Shown: positions 33,832 through 43,511, counted from the first letter of the stretch. The stretch is 64,000 nt of DNA from Mesorhizobium sp. (GCA_004020875.1 SAPZ01000014.1:62001-126000); one strand, 5' to 3'. Notes: generated from the letters alone by a model not told the origin. Numbers and translations are program-made.

Positions 33832-35664
33832 CTATTCAGCCGGCGATGGTTTCTTGCGGAACATCGATGCCAGATTGTCCCACAATTCGATCTTGGCGCC
33901 CTGGCGCTTCATGATTACGCCCTGCTGCAGGATCGACAGCGTATTGTTCCAGGCCCAATAGATGACGAGGCCGGCCGGGAACGAGCCCATCATGAAGGTG
34001 AAGATCACCGGCATCCAGGTGAAGATCGCGGCCTGCGTGGGGTCCGGCGGCGCCGGGTTCATGCGCATCTGCAGGAACATGGTGATGCCCATCACCACCG
34101 CCCAGGCGCCCATATGCGGCAGGAAGGCGGGCGCCGCGAACGGCAGCAGGCCGAACAGGTTGAAGATCGACGTCGGATCGGGCGCCGCAAGGTCGTGGAT
34201 CCAGCCGAAGAACGGCGCGTGCCGCATCTCGATGGTGATGTAGAGCACCTTGTAGAGCGAGAAGAAGACCGGGATCTGCAACGCCACCGGCCAGCAGCCG
34301 GCCAGCGGATTGATCTTCTCGGTCTTGTAGAGCTCCATCATCGCCTGCTGCTGCTTCATCTTGTCGTCCGCGTATTTTTCGCGGATCTCGACCATCTTCG
34401 GCTGCACCTTCTTCATGTTCGCCATCGAGGCATAGGATTTGTTGGCCAGAGGGAAGAAGATCGCCTTGACGATGACGGTGGTGGCGAGGATCGCCAGACC
34501 GAAATTGCCGAAGAATTTGTAGAGCGTGTCGATGAGCCAGAACATCGGCTTGGTGATGAAATAGAACCAGCCCCAGTCGATCAACAGGTTGAACTGGCGA
34601 ATATGACGGTCGGCCTCGTAGGCGTTGATCTTGGCAACCTCCTTCGCGCCGGCGAAGATTTCAGACTCGATCGTCGTCGACTGGCCAGGCGCGACGCTGA
34701 TCGCGTCGGACAGAAAGTCGGACTGGTAGCTGTGGCTGTGCGGCCCGTCCTTGAATTCGAAATAGGAGAATTTCGGCTGGAAGGGCTGCTTCTCCGTCGG
34801 GATAAGCGTCACCGCCCAGTATTTGTCGGTGATGCCGAGCCAGCCATCGGTGGATTTGCCGGGCTTGACTTCCTTGTCCTTCTCGATGGCCGAGTATTTG
34901 TACTCGCTCAGCCCTTCGCTGCCGGTCACGCCGATCAGGCCTTCATGCAGCACATAGGTGCTGGCGACGGCGGGTTTGTCGAAACGGGTGACGCGCCCGT
35001 AATTGTAGAGCGAGACGGCGGCCGTTCCCGAATTCTGCACCGTGTCGGAAACAGTGAACATATATTCGTTGTCGATCGAGATGGTGCGCTTGAACGTCAG
35101 CCCCTTGTCGTTGGTGAAGGTCAGCGTCACCGGCGTCGAGGGCGTCAGCGTCGGGTTGCCTTCGATGCTCCACACCGTATCCGCGCCCGGCACCGTGCCG
35201 GTCGTATCGTTGCCGACGAAGCCGATCTCGGCGAAATAGCCGTTGGGCAGCGACGATGGGTTGAGCAGCTCGATTTCGGGCGAGTTCTTGTCGACCGTCT
35301 CGGTATAGTGCTTGAGCTTCAGGTCATCGAGGCGCGCGCCCGTCAGGTTGATCGACCCCTCGAGGCTGGGCGTGTCGATCTTGACGCGCTTGGTCGCGGC
35401 AATGGCCTGGTCGCGGCTGGCGGCGGTCACCGCTTCACCGCCGGGTGCGCCGGGAACGCTGCCGGCCGCCGGCGCCGGCGTTCCGGCCGCGCCGGAGTTG
35501 GCGCCGCCGCCCGCTTCCTTCTTCTGCGCCTCGACGCGCTGCTGCTCGATGCGGGCCTGCTCCCGCTGCTGCTCCATCTTCGGGTTCATGTAGAACACCT
35601 GCCAGAGCGTCAGGATCAGCACCGACAGCGCGATGGTGATGAAGAAATTGCGGTTGTTTTCCAT
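33832..35664 (-). CDS. yidC: Membrane protein insertase YidC
   Basis: YidC inserts and folds inner-membrane proteins, alone or with SecYEG. The protein has 610 residues, as in other alphaproteobacteria. It begins with an N-terminal membrane anchor (FFITIALSVLILTLWQVFYM), continues with an Ala/Gln-rich linker and a large periplasmic beta domain (residues about 90-380), and ends with the five-helix core (for example LAILATTVIVKAIFFPLANKS and NPLAGCWPVALQIPVFFSLYKVL, split here). It follows rnpA by 14 bp in the conserved rpmH-rnpA-yidC order. Confidence 0.97.
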   Translation of the reverse strand: MENNRNFFITIALSVLILTLWQVFYMNPKMEQQREQARIEQQRVEAQKKEAGGGANSGAAGTPAPAAGSVPGAPGGEAVTAASRDQAIAATKRVKIDTPSLEGSINLTGARLDDLKLKHYTETVDKNSPEIELLNPSSLPNGYFAEIGFVGNDTTGTVPGADTVWSIEGNPTLTPSTPVTLTFTNDKGLTFKRTISIDNEYMFTVSDTVQNSGTAAVSLYNYGRVTRFDKPAVASTYVLHEGLIGVTGSEGLSEYKYSAIEKDKEVKPGKSTDGWLGITDKYWAVTLIPTEKQPFQPKFSYFEFKDGPHSHSYQSDFLSDAISVAPGQSTTIESEIFAGAKEVAKINAYEADRHIRQFNLLIDWGWFYFITKPMFWLIDTLYKFFGNFGLAILATTVIVKAIFFPLANKSYASMANMKKVQPKMVEIREKYADDKMKQQQAMMELYKTEKINPLAGCWPVALQIPVFFSLYKVLYITIEMRHAPFFGWIHDLAAPDPTSIFNLFGLLPFAAPAFLPHMGAWAVVMGITMFLQMRMNPAPPDPTQAAIFTWMPVIFTFMMGSFPAGLVIYWAWNNTLSILQQGVIMKRQGAKIELWDNLASMFRKKPSPAE

Positions 35665-35678
35665 CGAAAGCCCTTGGC

Positions 35679-36032
35679 CTATCGTGCGCCGCGTAGCCGG
35701 CGGGAAAGCTCGGCCTTCAACTGGCCGAATGGAATGGCGAGCACGTCTTCACGCCCGACGATGACATAGTCATTGCCGGGCGCCATGTCATCGGCGGCGT
35801 GAACGCGCACGGCTTCCCTCAGTCGCCGCCGGACGCGGTTGCGCACCACGGCGTTGCCGACCTTCTTGGTGACGGTGTAGCCGACGCGCGGCGCAAGATC
35901 GTCGCCGCGGTCGAGAACTTCAACAAGAAAAAGCCGTCCGCGGCGTTTCTCGCCGCCGCGCACAGCCAGGAAGTCCGCGCGTTTCAGAAGCCGCCCGGGA
36001 GTTTTCCCTTTTGGCTTGCCGGTTGCGGGCAA
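35679..36032 (-). CDS. rnpA: Ribonuclease P protein component RnpA
   Basis: The protein subunit of RNase P, which trims tRNA 5' leaders. It has 117 residues from the TTG at 36032. The central RNR signature reads KKVGNAVVRNRVRRRLREAVR, interrupted only by family-typical changes. The start is difficult. The frame stays open through rpmH, and no ATG or GTG lies between the rpmH stop (36049) and the conserved LLKRADFLAVR. TTG 36032 gives the usual family length; a start overlapping rpmH, as known in some bacteria, cannot be excluded. Confidence 0.93.
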   Translation of the reverse strand: MPATGKPKGKTPGRLLKRADFLAVRGGEKRRGRLFLVEVLDRGDDLAPRVGYTVTKKVGNAVVRNRVRRRLREAVRVHAADDMAPGNDYVIVGREDVLAIPFGQLKAELSRRLRGAR

Positions 36033-36048
36033 CGATCTCGTCTTTCGT

Positions 36049-36183
36049 TCAGGCGCTGAGCCGCTTGCGACCGCGATTACGGCGGGCAGCAACGACGCCA
36101 CGGCCACCCTTGGTGGCCATGCGGGCACGGAAACCATGCCGGCGCTTACGGACGAGCTTGGACGGTTGGTAGGTACGCTTCAT
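36049..36183 (-). CDS. rpmH: Ribosomal protein bL34
   Basis: A 44-residue basic protein of the large ribosomal subunit. It begins MKRTYQPSKLVRKRRHGF, continues with RARMATKGGRGVVAARR, and ends RGRKRLSA, the standard bL34 sequence. It is the first gene of the rpmH-rnpA-yidC operon. The ATG is at 36183 and the stop at 36049, 16 bases before the proposed rnpA start. Confidence 0.97.
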   Translation of the reverse strand: MKRTYQPSKLVRKRRHGFRARMATKGGRGVVAARRNRGRKRLSA

Positions 36184-36436
36184 TTGTTTTAATACCGCGG
36201 GGTGCGGCCCTTCTTGATTCTGTCACTCTGTAACAGGAGCTTGCCGGGCCGGCTTAGGCGCGATCGAAACCGCGCCGGGACGAATGGCCCGAGCGTGAGC
36301 GGGCTTATAGAAAGAAGGTTTTTGGAAGTCAATCCGCCCCGCCGCGAGGCAATTTTTCGCGGGGTGACGATGAAATTGGCAAAAAAGCCGCAAATCGCAT
36401 AATCTTGCCCAATCAAGCCTTTGTGAATGCGCGTCA

Positions 36437-37930
36437 ATGACGAGTGAAACTCTGTCCACGAACGATAAGGCAACGCCGGCGGCGGCAAATCCGACGCGCC
36501 GGGTGCCGCTGTCGCGCGGCCTGTCGACAAAGCTCCTCCTGCTCACCATCGCCTTCGTGCTGCTGGCCGAAATACTGATCTTCCTGCCCTGGATCGCCAG
36601 TTACAGGGTCAACTGGCTGAAGGAGCGGTTGAGCACGGCCGCCGCCGTGTCGATCGTTTTGTTGCAGGGCGAGCCCAACTCGCTGTCGCACAATGCACAG
36701 AACGACGTGCTGATGGCGATCGGCGCCAAGGCGATCGCCGTGCGCGACGGCGGCGTCTCGCGGCTGCTCGTCGTTTCCGACATGCCGCCGCAGGTCGACG
36801 AGCATATCGACATCGCCAATGTCGGGCTGGTCAATGGCATGACCGGCGCGCTCGACACTCTGTTCTTCGGCGGCAAGCGCATGCTGCGCGTCTTCGGTCC
36901 TGTCGGCGACAGCGACAAGGAATTCGAGCTCATCATGCCGGATTACCGTCTGCGCGACGCTATGCTGAGATATTCGCGCAACGTGGCCGTCGTCTCACTG
37001 CTCATTTCGCTCTTCACCGCAATGCTCGTCTATGCGGCGATCGACCTGATCATGATCGGGCCGATCCGCACCATGACGCGATCGATCCTGTCCTTCTCGG
37101 AGGCGCCGGACGACCCCGGCCGCGTGATCTCTCCGACGGATCGCGCCGATGAGATCGGCGTGGCCGAGCGCGAACTGGCGCAGATGCAGGACCGGCTGCA
37201 AAAGATGCTTTCGGAGCAGAAGCATCTGGCCGACCTCGGTTTGGCCGTATCGAAGATTAACCACGACATGCGCAATATCCTGGCGTCTGCGCAACTGATA
37301 TCGGACCGCCTGCGCCAGGTGAAGGACCCGACCGTGCAGGCCTTCGCGCCGAAACTTTTGCGCGCGCTCGACCGCGCCGTTTCCTATTCCGAAGGCGTGC
37401 TTCACTACGGTCGCACGCAGGAACCGGCGCCATCGCGCCGGCGGCTCAGGCTGCGCCAGCTGGTGGACGACGTGCATGGCCTGCTCGATATCGAGCAAGG
37501 CATCGAGTTTATAAATGCCGTCGAGCATGCCTTCGAGGTCGATGCCGATTCCGACCAGCTCTTCCGCGTCCTCACCAATCTGTGCCGCAATTCCGTCCAG
37601 GCGATGGCGGCAGACACCGAAAGCGCGGTGGTGCGCCGCCTTGCCGTATCGGCCGAGCGCAATGGCAGCGTCAGCCGCATCACCGTCACCGACACCGGGC
37701 CTGGTTTGCCGCCAAAGGCGCGCGAGAACCTGTTCGCCGCATTCCGCGGTTCGGCGCGCAGCGGCGGCACCGGCCTTGGCCTGGCGATCGCCCATGAATT
37801 GATCCGCGCCCATGGCGGCACGGTCGAGCTGGTCGAATCGATCGGCGGCCGTACCGTTTTCGCCGTCACCATCCCAGACCAGCCGGTCCGGCTCGATCAG
37901 GCGCGCAACGGCCTGCGCCGCCCGGCCTGA
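36437..37930 (+). CDS. Orphan membrane sensor histidine kinase
   Basis: The protein has 497 residues. Two membrane helices at about 31-55 and 180-207 enclose a periplasmic sensor region of about 125 residues. A HAMP-like linker (IGPIRTMTRSILSFSEAP) follows, then the dimerisation/phosphoacceptor helix with KINHDMRNILASAQ, where the H-box is HDMRN rather than HELRT. The ATPase domain has the N-box LTNLCRNSVQAM, G1 DTGPGLP and G2 GGTGLGLAI. No response regulator gene is adjacent, so its partner is encoded elsewhere. The signal is unknown. Confidence 0.9.
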   Translation: MTSETLSTNDKATPAAANPTRRVPLSRGLSTKLLLLTIAFVLLAEILIFLPWIASYRVNWLKERLSTAAAVSIVLLQGEPNSLSHNAQNDVLMAIGAKAIAVRDGGVSRLLVVSDMPPQVDEHIDIANVGLVNGMTGALDTLFFGGKRMLRVFGPVGDSDKEFELIMPDYRLRDAMLRYSRNVAVVSLLISLFTAMLVYAAIDLIMIGPIRTMTRSILSFSEAPDDPGRVISPTDRADEIGVAERELAQMQDRLQKMLSEQKHLADLGLAVSKINHDMRNILASAQLISDRLRQVKDPTVQAFAPKLLRALDRAVSYSEGVLHYGRTQEPAPSRRRLRLRQLVDDVHGLLDIEQGIEFINAVEHAFEVDADSDQLFRVLTNLCRNSVQAMAADTESAVVRRLAVSAERNGSVSRITVTDTGPGLPPKARENLFAAFRGSARSGGTGLGLAIAHELIRAHGGTVELVESIGGRTVFAVTIPDQPVRLDQARNGLRRPA

Positions 37931-38119
37931 GACCACGACTTCCGGCTGAGCCTCTGGTAGGCAGCGGCGCGTCTCGATCAGCACCGGCAAAAAACCCCTG
38001 CGACAAAACTTTTGCCGGATCGGCTTGCTTTTCGTAAATTCAGTCGTTAGGGAACACTCCACATCGCGGCCGGCCGTCTCGACCGGATTGCGGGGCTTGT
38101 GTCACACACGGCCTGTTGC

Positions 38120-38196
38120 GCGCCCGTAGCTCAGCTGGATAGAGCACCAGACTACGAATCTGGGGGTCAGGAGTTCGAATCTCTTCGGGCGCGCCA
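38120..38196 (+). tRNA. tRNA-Arg (anticodon ACG)
   Basis: A 77-base cloverleaf. The acceptor stem GCGCCCG pairs with CGGGCGC, the D-arm is GCTC-AGCTGGATA-GAGC, and the anticodon arm is CCAGA-CTACGAA-TCTGG with ACG at 38154-38156. The T-arm is AGGAG-TTCGAAT-CTCTT and the 3' end is G-CCA encoded. ACG (A34 edited to inosine) reads the arginine codons CGU, CGC and CGA. A degenerate copy of its 3' end lies at 38980-39004. Confidence 0.97.
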
Positions 38197-38351
38197 ATCT
38201 TTCTGATATTTGCCGGCCCCATCGTTTTCAAACCGCCCTTCGGAACGGTTTTGCAACGTCAAGCGGGTTCGCGTGGCTGAGAGAACTGCAGCGCAGTTGA
38301 GCGTTGCCCCAGAAACCAATTGCAAAATAAAACCAGTCAGGCTAGCCTGAA

Positions 38352-38372
38352 CCGATTGCACAGCGCAATCGG
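38352..38372. promoter_or_regulatory. Inverted repeat in leader of RibD/DHFR-like gene
   Basis: CCGATTGC at 38352-38359 and GCAATCGG at 38365-38372 form a perfect 8-bp inverted repeat with a five-base centre, 27 bp upstream of the start at 38399. It could be an operator or a leader hairpin; no regulator gene is adjacent. Confidence 0.35.
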
Positions 38373-38398
38373 ATTGCGCGAATAGCGGAAAGCAGCCA

Positions 38399-38929
<531 letters not shown>

Positions 38930-38979
38930 TCTCACCGCGACCGCCCATGCTGCACCCGGACTGCTTGTCTGAGGCACGC

Positions 38980-39004
38980 GGTTTGAATCTATTCGGGCCC
39001 GCCA
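38980..39004 (+). repeat. Imperfect duplicate of tRNA-Arg 3' end (possible attachment site)
   Basis: The 25 bases here match the last 25 bases of the tRNA-Arg gene (38172-38196) at 21 positions, in the same orientation, including GAATCT, TTCGGGC and CGCCA. Integrases of genomic islands often duplicate a tRNA 3' end in this way. The enclosed stretch is about 0.8 kb with a single gene and no integrase, so an island, if one existed, has been almost wholly lost. Confidence 0.5.
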
Positions 39005-39034
39005 TTCGGTGTTCGAAAGTCCGCTTTGAAATGG

Positions 39035-39871
39035 TCAGGTGAGCCGGACGATCTTGAAGCCCTCCACCTCCTTGACGACCGGATGACCCTTCCAGCGCTC
39101 GACATCGTGCAGTACGACAAGCTTCGACAGATCGCCGCCAAGCTCGTCATTCATCTTGTCGATGGTCTTAAGCTGCTCCCAGACGCTGCCCACCGCATTG
39201 TTGAGCGGGACATAGACGCCGTCGTGATTGTGCCCGGTGAACTGGCGCCGCGAATAGACGCAATCGCCGGAGATGACGCGGCGGCCGGCATCGGTGTCGA
39301 CGAGCACGAATTGCTGGCCGATCGTGTGGCCGCTGCCGAGCCGCGTATGGATGCCGGGCAGGATGTTGTCCTTGTCGCCGTCGATGAGCGTCACGCGATG
39401 CTCGATCGAGGCTTCGAGGGCGGTTCGCAAATTGTCGGGATCGATGATGGCGGTCAGATGCGCGAAGCGCTTCGGCAACGCGATCGCTTCGTACCACGAA
39501 AGCAGCTCGCTCTTCTGGATGTGGATATGCGCGCGCGGGAACTCGGCGATCGAGCCCATATGGTCGAAATGCGCGTGCGTGACCACGATGTCGCTGATCT
39601 GATCGGGTGCGATGTCGAGCGCCGCCAGCATCCGCACCGGCGAGATCCATGTCGGGATGCCGAACTTCTGCGAGAAGCTGTGGTCGTCCTGCATGAAGCC
39701 GGTATCGATGAGCACATTGCGTTCGCCGTTGCGCGCGAGCACGAAGGAGAAGGGCAGGTCGACCACGCCGTCATTGTACATGCCGCTGATGAGATCGACC
39801 CAGGGCTGTTCCTTGGATCGCGCATATTCCAGCACGAAGACTTGCCATGTCGCGGATTGCGGAACGGTCAT
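39035..39871 (-). CDS. Metallo-beta-lactamase-fold hydrolase, lactonase-like
   Basis: The protein has 278 residues. The zinc motif is THAHFDHMG (HxHxDH), with a later histidine in GSGHTIGQQFV and aspartate in ISGDCVY, as in N-acyl-homoserine lactonases of the AttM/AiiB type. It is the last gene of the ABC importer operon, 17 bp after the permease. Its substrate could be an acyl-homoserine lactone or a sugar lactone linked to the imported compound; the context favours the latter but does not prove it. The ATG at 39871 has GGAGGAGA upstream. Confidence 0.85.
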   Translation of the reverse strand: MTVPQSATWQVFVLEYARSKEQPWVDLISGMYNDGVVDLPFSFVLARNGERNVLIDTGFMQDDHSFSQKFGIPTWISPVRMLAALDIAPDQISDIVVTHAHFDHMGSIAEFPRAHIHIQKSELLSWYEAIALPKRFAHLTAIIDPDNLRTALEASIEHRVTLIDGDKDNILPGIHTRLGSGHTIGQQFVLVDTDAGRRVISGDCVYSRRQFTGHNHDGVYVPLNNAVGSVWEQLKTIDKMNDELGGDLSKLVVLHDVERWKGHPVVKEVEGFKIVRLT

Positions 39872-39888
39872 CGGTATTCTCCTCCAAT

Positions 39889-40881
39889 TCAGCTTTCGGC
39901 AAGCGAGCGGCCAAGGCTGGCGAGCCCGACCGCGACGATCAGGATGGCGCCCTGGAACACGAATTGCGAGAAGGTCGGCGCGCCGAAGATGTTGAGCCCG
40001 TTGAAGCCGAGCACGATGATGAGCGTGCCGATGAGCGTGCCCAATATGTGGAATTCGCCGTCGCGCAACGTGGCCGATCCGAGGAAAACGGCGGCGAAGG
40101 CGGTCAGGAGATAGGAATCGGCGGCATTGGTCGTGCCGCTGCCGAGCCGGGCGGCAAGCAAGGTGCCGGTGAGAGCCGCGCACATGCCGGAGAGCACGAA
40201 GCCGAGGATCTTGATGCGGTCGACATTGATGCCGGCGAGCCGGGCCGCGGCCGGGTTGCCGCCGACCGCCTGGATCTCCTGGCCGATCGCCGTGCGCTCG
40301 ACCAGCAGCCACAGGCCGCCGAACACCAGCGCCATGAAGATGATCGGATTGGGGATGCCGAACAGCCAGCGTCCCAGCGCCAGCTGGAGGAAGGATTCCG
40401 GCACGCCGGAGACGATCGGCACGCCTGCCGAATAAGCGAAGGAGAGGCCGACCAGCACGGTGCCGACGCCAAGCGTGGCGATCACCGAATTGACCTTGAG
40501 CTTGGTGACGATCACGCCGTTGACGACCCCGATGAGCGCGCCGAGCGCAAGCTCGATCAGAACGGCGACCGGGATCGGCAGGTGGTTTGCCACGATCAGT
40601 CCCGTGACGAGCACGCCGTGCAGGCTGGCGGCATAGCCGACCGAGAGGTCGAGCTCGCCGACGATCACGGCCATGGTCAGGCCACCGGCGATGATCATCG
40701 CGAGGGACGCCTGGTTCAGCACGTTGATGAAATTGCTGAAGGTCGGAAAGGCGTGCGGCGACAGGAACGAGAAGACGAGGATCATCGCAAGCAGGCCGAT
40801 GATGGTGCCATAGCGCGCGAAAACCCCAAGCGCGGCCCTGGTGCTGGGCGAAAGGCGTCGCGTGTAGCTGACGTCACTCAT
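39889..40881 (-). CDS. Sugar-type ABC importer permease (RbsC family)
   Basis: The protein has 330 residues with about nine to ten hydrophobic segments and the family signature GELDLSVGYAASLHGVLV near residue 75. EAA-like cytoplasmic GGNPAAARLAGINVDRIKI contacts the ATPase. It is translationally coupled to the ATPase gene (ATGA at 40878-40881). It is the only permease, so it should form a homodimer. Confidence 0.93.
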   Translation of the reverse strand: MSDVSYTRRLSPSTRAALGVFARYGTIIGLLAMILVFSFLSPHAFPTFSNFINVLNQASLAMIIAGGLTMAVIVGELDLSVGYAASLHGVLVTGLIVANHLPIPVAVLIELALGALIGVVNGVIVTKLKVNSVIATLGVGTVLVGLSFAYSAGVPIVSGVPESFLQLALGRWLFGIPNPIIFMALVFGGLWLLVERTAIGQEIQAVGGNPAAARLAGINVDRIKILGFVLSGMCAALTGTLLAARLGSGTTNAADSYLLTAFAAVFLGSATLRDGEFHILGTLIGTLIIVLGFNGLNIFGAPTFSQFVFQGAILIVAVGLASLGRSLAES

Positions 40882-42431
40882 GCGGGAACCCTTTCCTCGG
40901 TTAAGGCATAGCTTGCCTCGATGATGGCGCTGCGGGTGAGATCGGTGCCGGCGAGTTCGCGCACGATCCGTCCTTCCGCCATCACGAGGACTCGGTCGCA
41001 CAGATCGGGAAGTTCGTCCGGCTCGGACGAGATGACGAGCACGGCCATGCCGTGTCCGGCGAGCTCGCGGATGAGCCGATGGATTTCCCCGCGTGCGCCG
41101 ATATCGACCCCGCGCGTCGGCTCGTCGAGGATGAGGACCTCCGGCTTCGAGCGCAGCCAGCGGCCGATGACGACCTTCTGCTGGTTGCCGCCGGAGAGCC
41201 GCCCGACCGGCTGTTCCGTCGAGCTGGCCTTGATTGAGAGGTCGCGGATCGTCGCCTGCGCCAGCCGCGCTCGCTTGCGCAGGCTGATGAAGGGAAGGAC
41301 CGGGCTGGCGAGGAGAGGCGTGAGATTGCCGAGGCTGAGGTTGAAGGCGACGGATTTGCCGAGGAGCAGCCCCTCCGTGCGACGCTCCTCCGGTACAAGA
41401 CCTAGCCCGGCGCGCACCGCGCCCGCGGGGGTGCGCGGCGCAAAAGGCCCTCCCTCTATCGTCATGCTGCCGGCGTCGGGCCGGTCCGCGCCGTAGAGTA
41501 GACGCGCAAGCTCGCTGCGCCCCGCGCCGACAAGGCCGCCCAATCCGAGCACCTCGCCGCGGTGGAGATCGAAGCTCGCCTCCGTCACGCGGGGCAGTCG
41601 GCGCAGGCCTCGCACCGACAGCACGACCTCGCCGCGCGCCGTGTCGCGTGACTTGGACAGGTGCTCGACTGCCCCGCCGACGATTGCCTGGACCAGCCCG
41701 CGCCGGGTCAGGCCGGGGCCGTCGAGGACCGCCACCGAGCGGCCGTCGCGCAGGACGGTGACGCGGCCGCACAGATCGAGGATCTCATCCAGCCGGTGCG
41801 ATACGTAGAGCACCGCCACGCCCGATGCCGAAAGCCCCCGGATAATGGAGAAGAGCTTGCGGCATTCGCTTGCCGAGAGCGAAGCGGTCGGCTCGTCCAT
41901 GACGATGAGGCGCGCCTTCCACACCAGCGCCCGGGCGATGCTGATCAGCCAGTTCTCGGCCGTCGACAGGCTCTTGGCCGCGGCATCGAGTGGCGCTGTT
42001 ATGCCCACGCGCTCGATGATCGGCGCAACGTCGCGCTGGATCGCGGCCCAGTCGACCAGGCCGAGTCGCGTCGTTTTCTTGGGCAGGCCGAGCATGATGT
42101 TCTCGAGCACCGTCATGTCAGGCACGAAGGCGAGCTCCTGGTGGATGAAGCTCATGCCAAGTCCGCTCGCCGCATGCGGCGACGCGATCGCCACCGGCCT
42201 GCCCTCGATGGCGATCTCGCCCGTATCCGGCTGCGTCAGACCAGCCAGAATGCGGATCAACGTCGACTTGCCGGCGCCGTTGGCGCCGACCAGCCCGTGC
42301 ACTTCGCCGGGCAGCACGGAGAGCGACGCACCGCGCAGCGCCTGCGCTCCTCCGTAGGATTTGCTGACCGCACTCGCCGCCACGAACGGCACCGCCGGCG
42401 GCGCCGCCATCAATGTCGGGACAGGGTTCAT
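40878..42431 (-). CDS. Sugar-type ABC importer ATPase (RbsA family, two domains)
   Basis: The protein has 517 residues with two fused ABC domains. The first has Walker A GANGAGKST, signature LSTAENWLISIARAL and Walker B LIVMDEPTASLS. The second has signature LSGGNQQKVVIGRWL and Walker B VLILDEPTRGVD but a degenerate Walker A (GGLVGAGRSEL), as is normal for this family. It energises uptake of a monosaccharide-like solute. The gene follows the binding protein by 19 bp. Confidence 0.95.
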   Translation of the reverse strand: MNPVPTLMAAPPAVPFVAASAVSKSYGGAQALRGASLSVLPGEVHGLVGANGAGKSTLIRILAGLTQPDTGEIAIEGRPVAIASPHAASGLGMSFIHQELAFVPDMTVLENIMLGLPKKTTRLGLVDWAAIQRDVAPIIERVGITAPLDAAAKSLSTAENWLISIARALVWKARLIVMDEPTASLSASECRKLFSIIRGLSASGVAVLYVSHRLDEILDLCGRVTVLRDGRSVAVLDGPGLTRRGLVQAIVGGAVEHLSKSRDTARGEVVLSVRGLRRLPRVTEASFDLHRGEVLGLGGLVGAGRSELARLLYGADRPDAGSMTIEGGPFAPRTPAGAVRAGLGLVPEERRTEGLLLGKSVAFNLSLGNLTPLLASPVLPFISLRKRARLAQATIRDLSIKASSTEQPVGRLSGGNQQKVVIGRWLRSKPEVLILDEPTRGVDIGARGEIHRLIRELAGHGMAVLVISSEPDELPDLCDRVLVMAEGRIVRELAGTDLTRSAIIEASYALTEERVPA

Positions 42432-42450
42432 GGGCGAAGCGTTGAGGTTC

Positions 42451-43386
42451 CTATTTCATGGCGTCCGGATGCTTGGCGATGAAGTCGTCGATAGTGTCCT
42501 TGGTGACGAGCACAGCGGGGACCTCCACCGCCTTCGGCTTCCAGTCCGCGCCGGCCTTGCGGATCTCCGGCAGCAGTTTGATCATGTTGTAGCCTTCTGT
42601 ATAGCTGTCCTGCCAGGCGGTCGCGGTCATGAAGCCGTTCTTGATGTTCTCCAGCGCCTGCGCGTTGCCGTTGACGCCGTAGACCTTGACGTCGTCGCGG
42701 CCCTGCGCCCTGAGCGAGCCGATGGCGCCGATCGCCGGATCGTCCCAGCAGCCCCAGATGGCGAGATTCTCCTGGCCTGCCGGGTGGGAGGCCAGCCAGG
42801 CATTGGCATATTGCGCGCCATCCTCGAAATAGCCGGGGATGCGCACCTCATTCTTGGTGACCTTGATGTCGGGATTGGCCGCAAGCGCCTTGTCGAGTTC
42901 GACCTCTCGGTTCCGGCAAACCTCGCCTGTGTGATAGGTCAGCGCCAGGATGGAGCCCTTGCCGCTCATCGCCTTCAGCATCAGCTCGTCGACCGGCACA
43001 ACCATCGGCCCGCCCGAGCCATTTGTGGCGGCGACCGAGCTTCCGAGCCCGCCGCCCCAGGTCACGACCGGGATATTGGCCGACTTGGCCGCCTGCAGCC
43101 CGGCCCCGATCGAGGAATAGGGAAACACCATATCGACGATGGCAGCCGAGCCGCGCTGCGCGAAATTCTGGATCGCGGCATTGGCCTGGTCGGCACTGCC
43201 CGCCGCATCGATGACCGAAACATCCCAGCCGATCTCCTTCGCGGCGGCCTTGGCGCCGACGATGTAGCGGGCATTATTCGCCTCGGTCGCCGAAATCGAG
43301 ACAATACCGACCAGCGGCGTATCCGCCAGAGCGGGAACCACTCCGGCTGCGGCCACCAGCGCAGCCCCAATCACTATCCACTTCAT
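42451..43386 (-). CDS. Periplasmic sugar-binding protein of ABC importer
   Basis: The protein has 311 residues. Residues 1-22 form a signal peptide (MKWIVIGAALVAAAGVVPALA). The mature part is a type I periplasmic binding fold (Peripla_BP_4), beginning VGIVSISATEANNARYIVGA and with a hinge in LAIWGCWDDPAIGAIGSL. It delivers the substrate to the RbsC-type permease. The start has GGAGGAG seven bases upstream. It is the first gene of the operon and divergent from the LacI regulator. Confidence 0.94.
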   Translation of the reverse strand: MKWIVIGAALVAAAGVVPALADTPLVGIVSISATEANNARYIVGAKAAAKEIGWDVSVIDAAGSADQANAAIQNFAQRGSAAIVDMVFPYSSIGAGLQAAKSANIPVVTWGGGLGSSVAATNGSGGPMVVPVDELMLKAMSGKGSILALTYHTGEVCRNREVELDKALAANPDIKVTKNEVRIPGYFEDGAQYANAWLASHPAGQENLAIWGCWDDPAIGAIGSLRAQGRDDVKVYGVNGNAQALENIKNGFMTATAWQDSYTEGYNMIKLLPEIRKAGADWKPKAVEVPAVLVTKDTIDDFIAKHPDAMK

Positions 43387-43421
43387 GATCTCCTCCCTTG
43401 CCGTTGCAGCGTCTACCTCGC

Positions 43422-43433
43422 CGAACCGTTTCG
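43422..43433. promoter_or_regulatory. Candidate LacI-type operator before ABC operon
   Basis: CGAACCGTTTCG is a nearly perfect 12-bp palindrome with a central CG step, like the sites bound by LacI/GalR proteins. It lies 36 bp upstream of the binding-protein start and could overlap its promoter. Confidence 0.4.
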
Positions 43434-43511
43434 CTAGATTATGCCCATGGCGGCAGCAATCAAGCAAATTTTCAGTGACATGGCCTAGACAAATGGCATT
43501 TCGCCGACCAA

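Noticed and set aside
36184..36436. Replication origin next to rpmH
   Set aside because: In some bacteria rpmH adjoins dnaA and oriC, but here the other side has a histidine kinase and I see no cluster of DnaA boxes.
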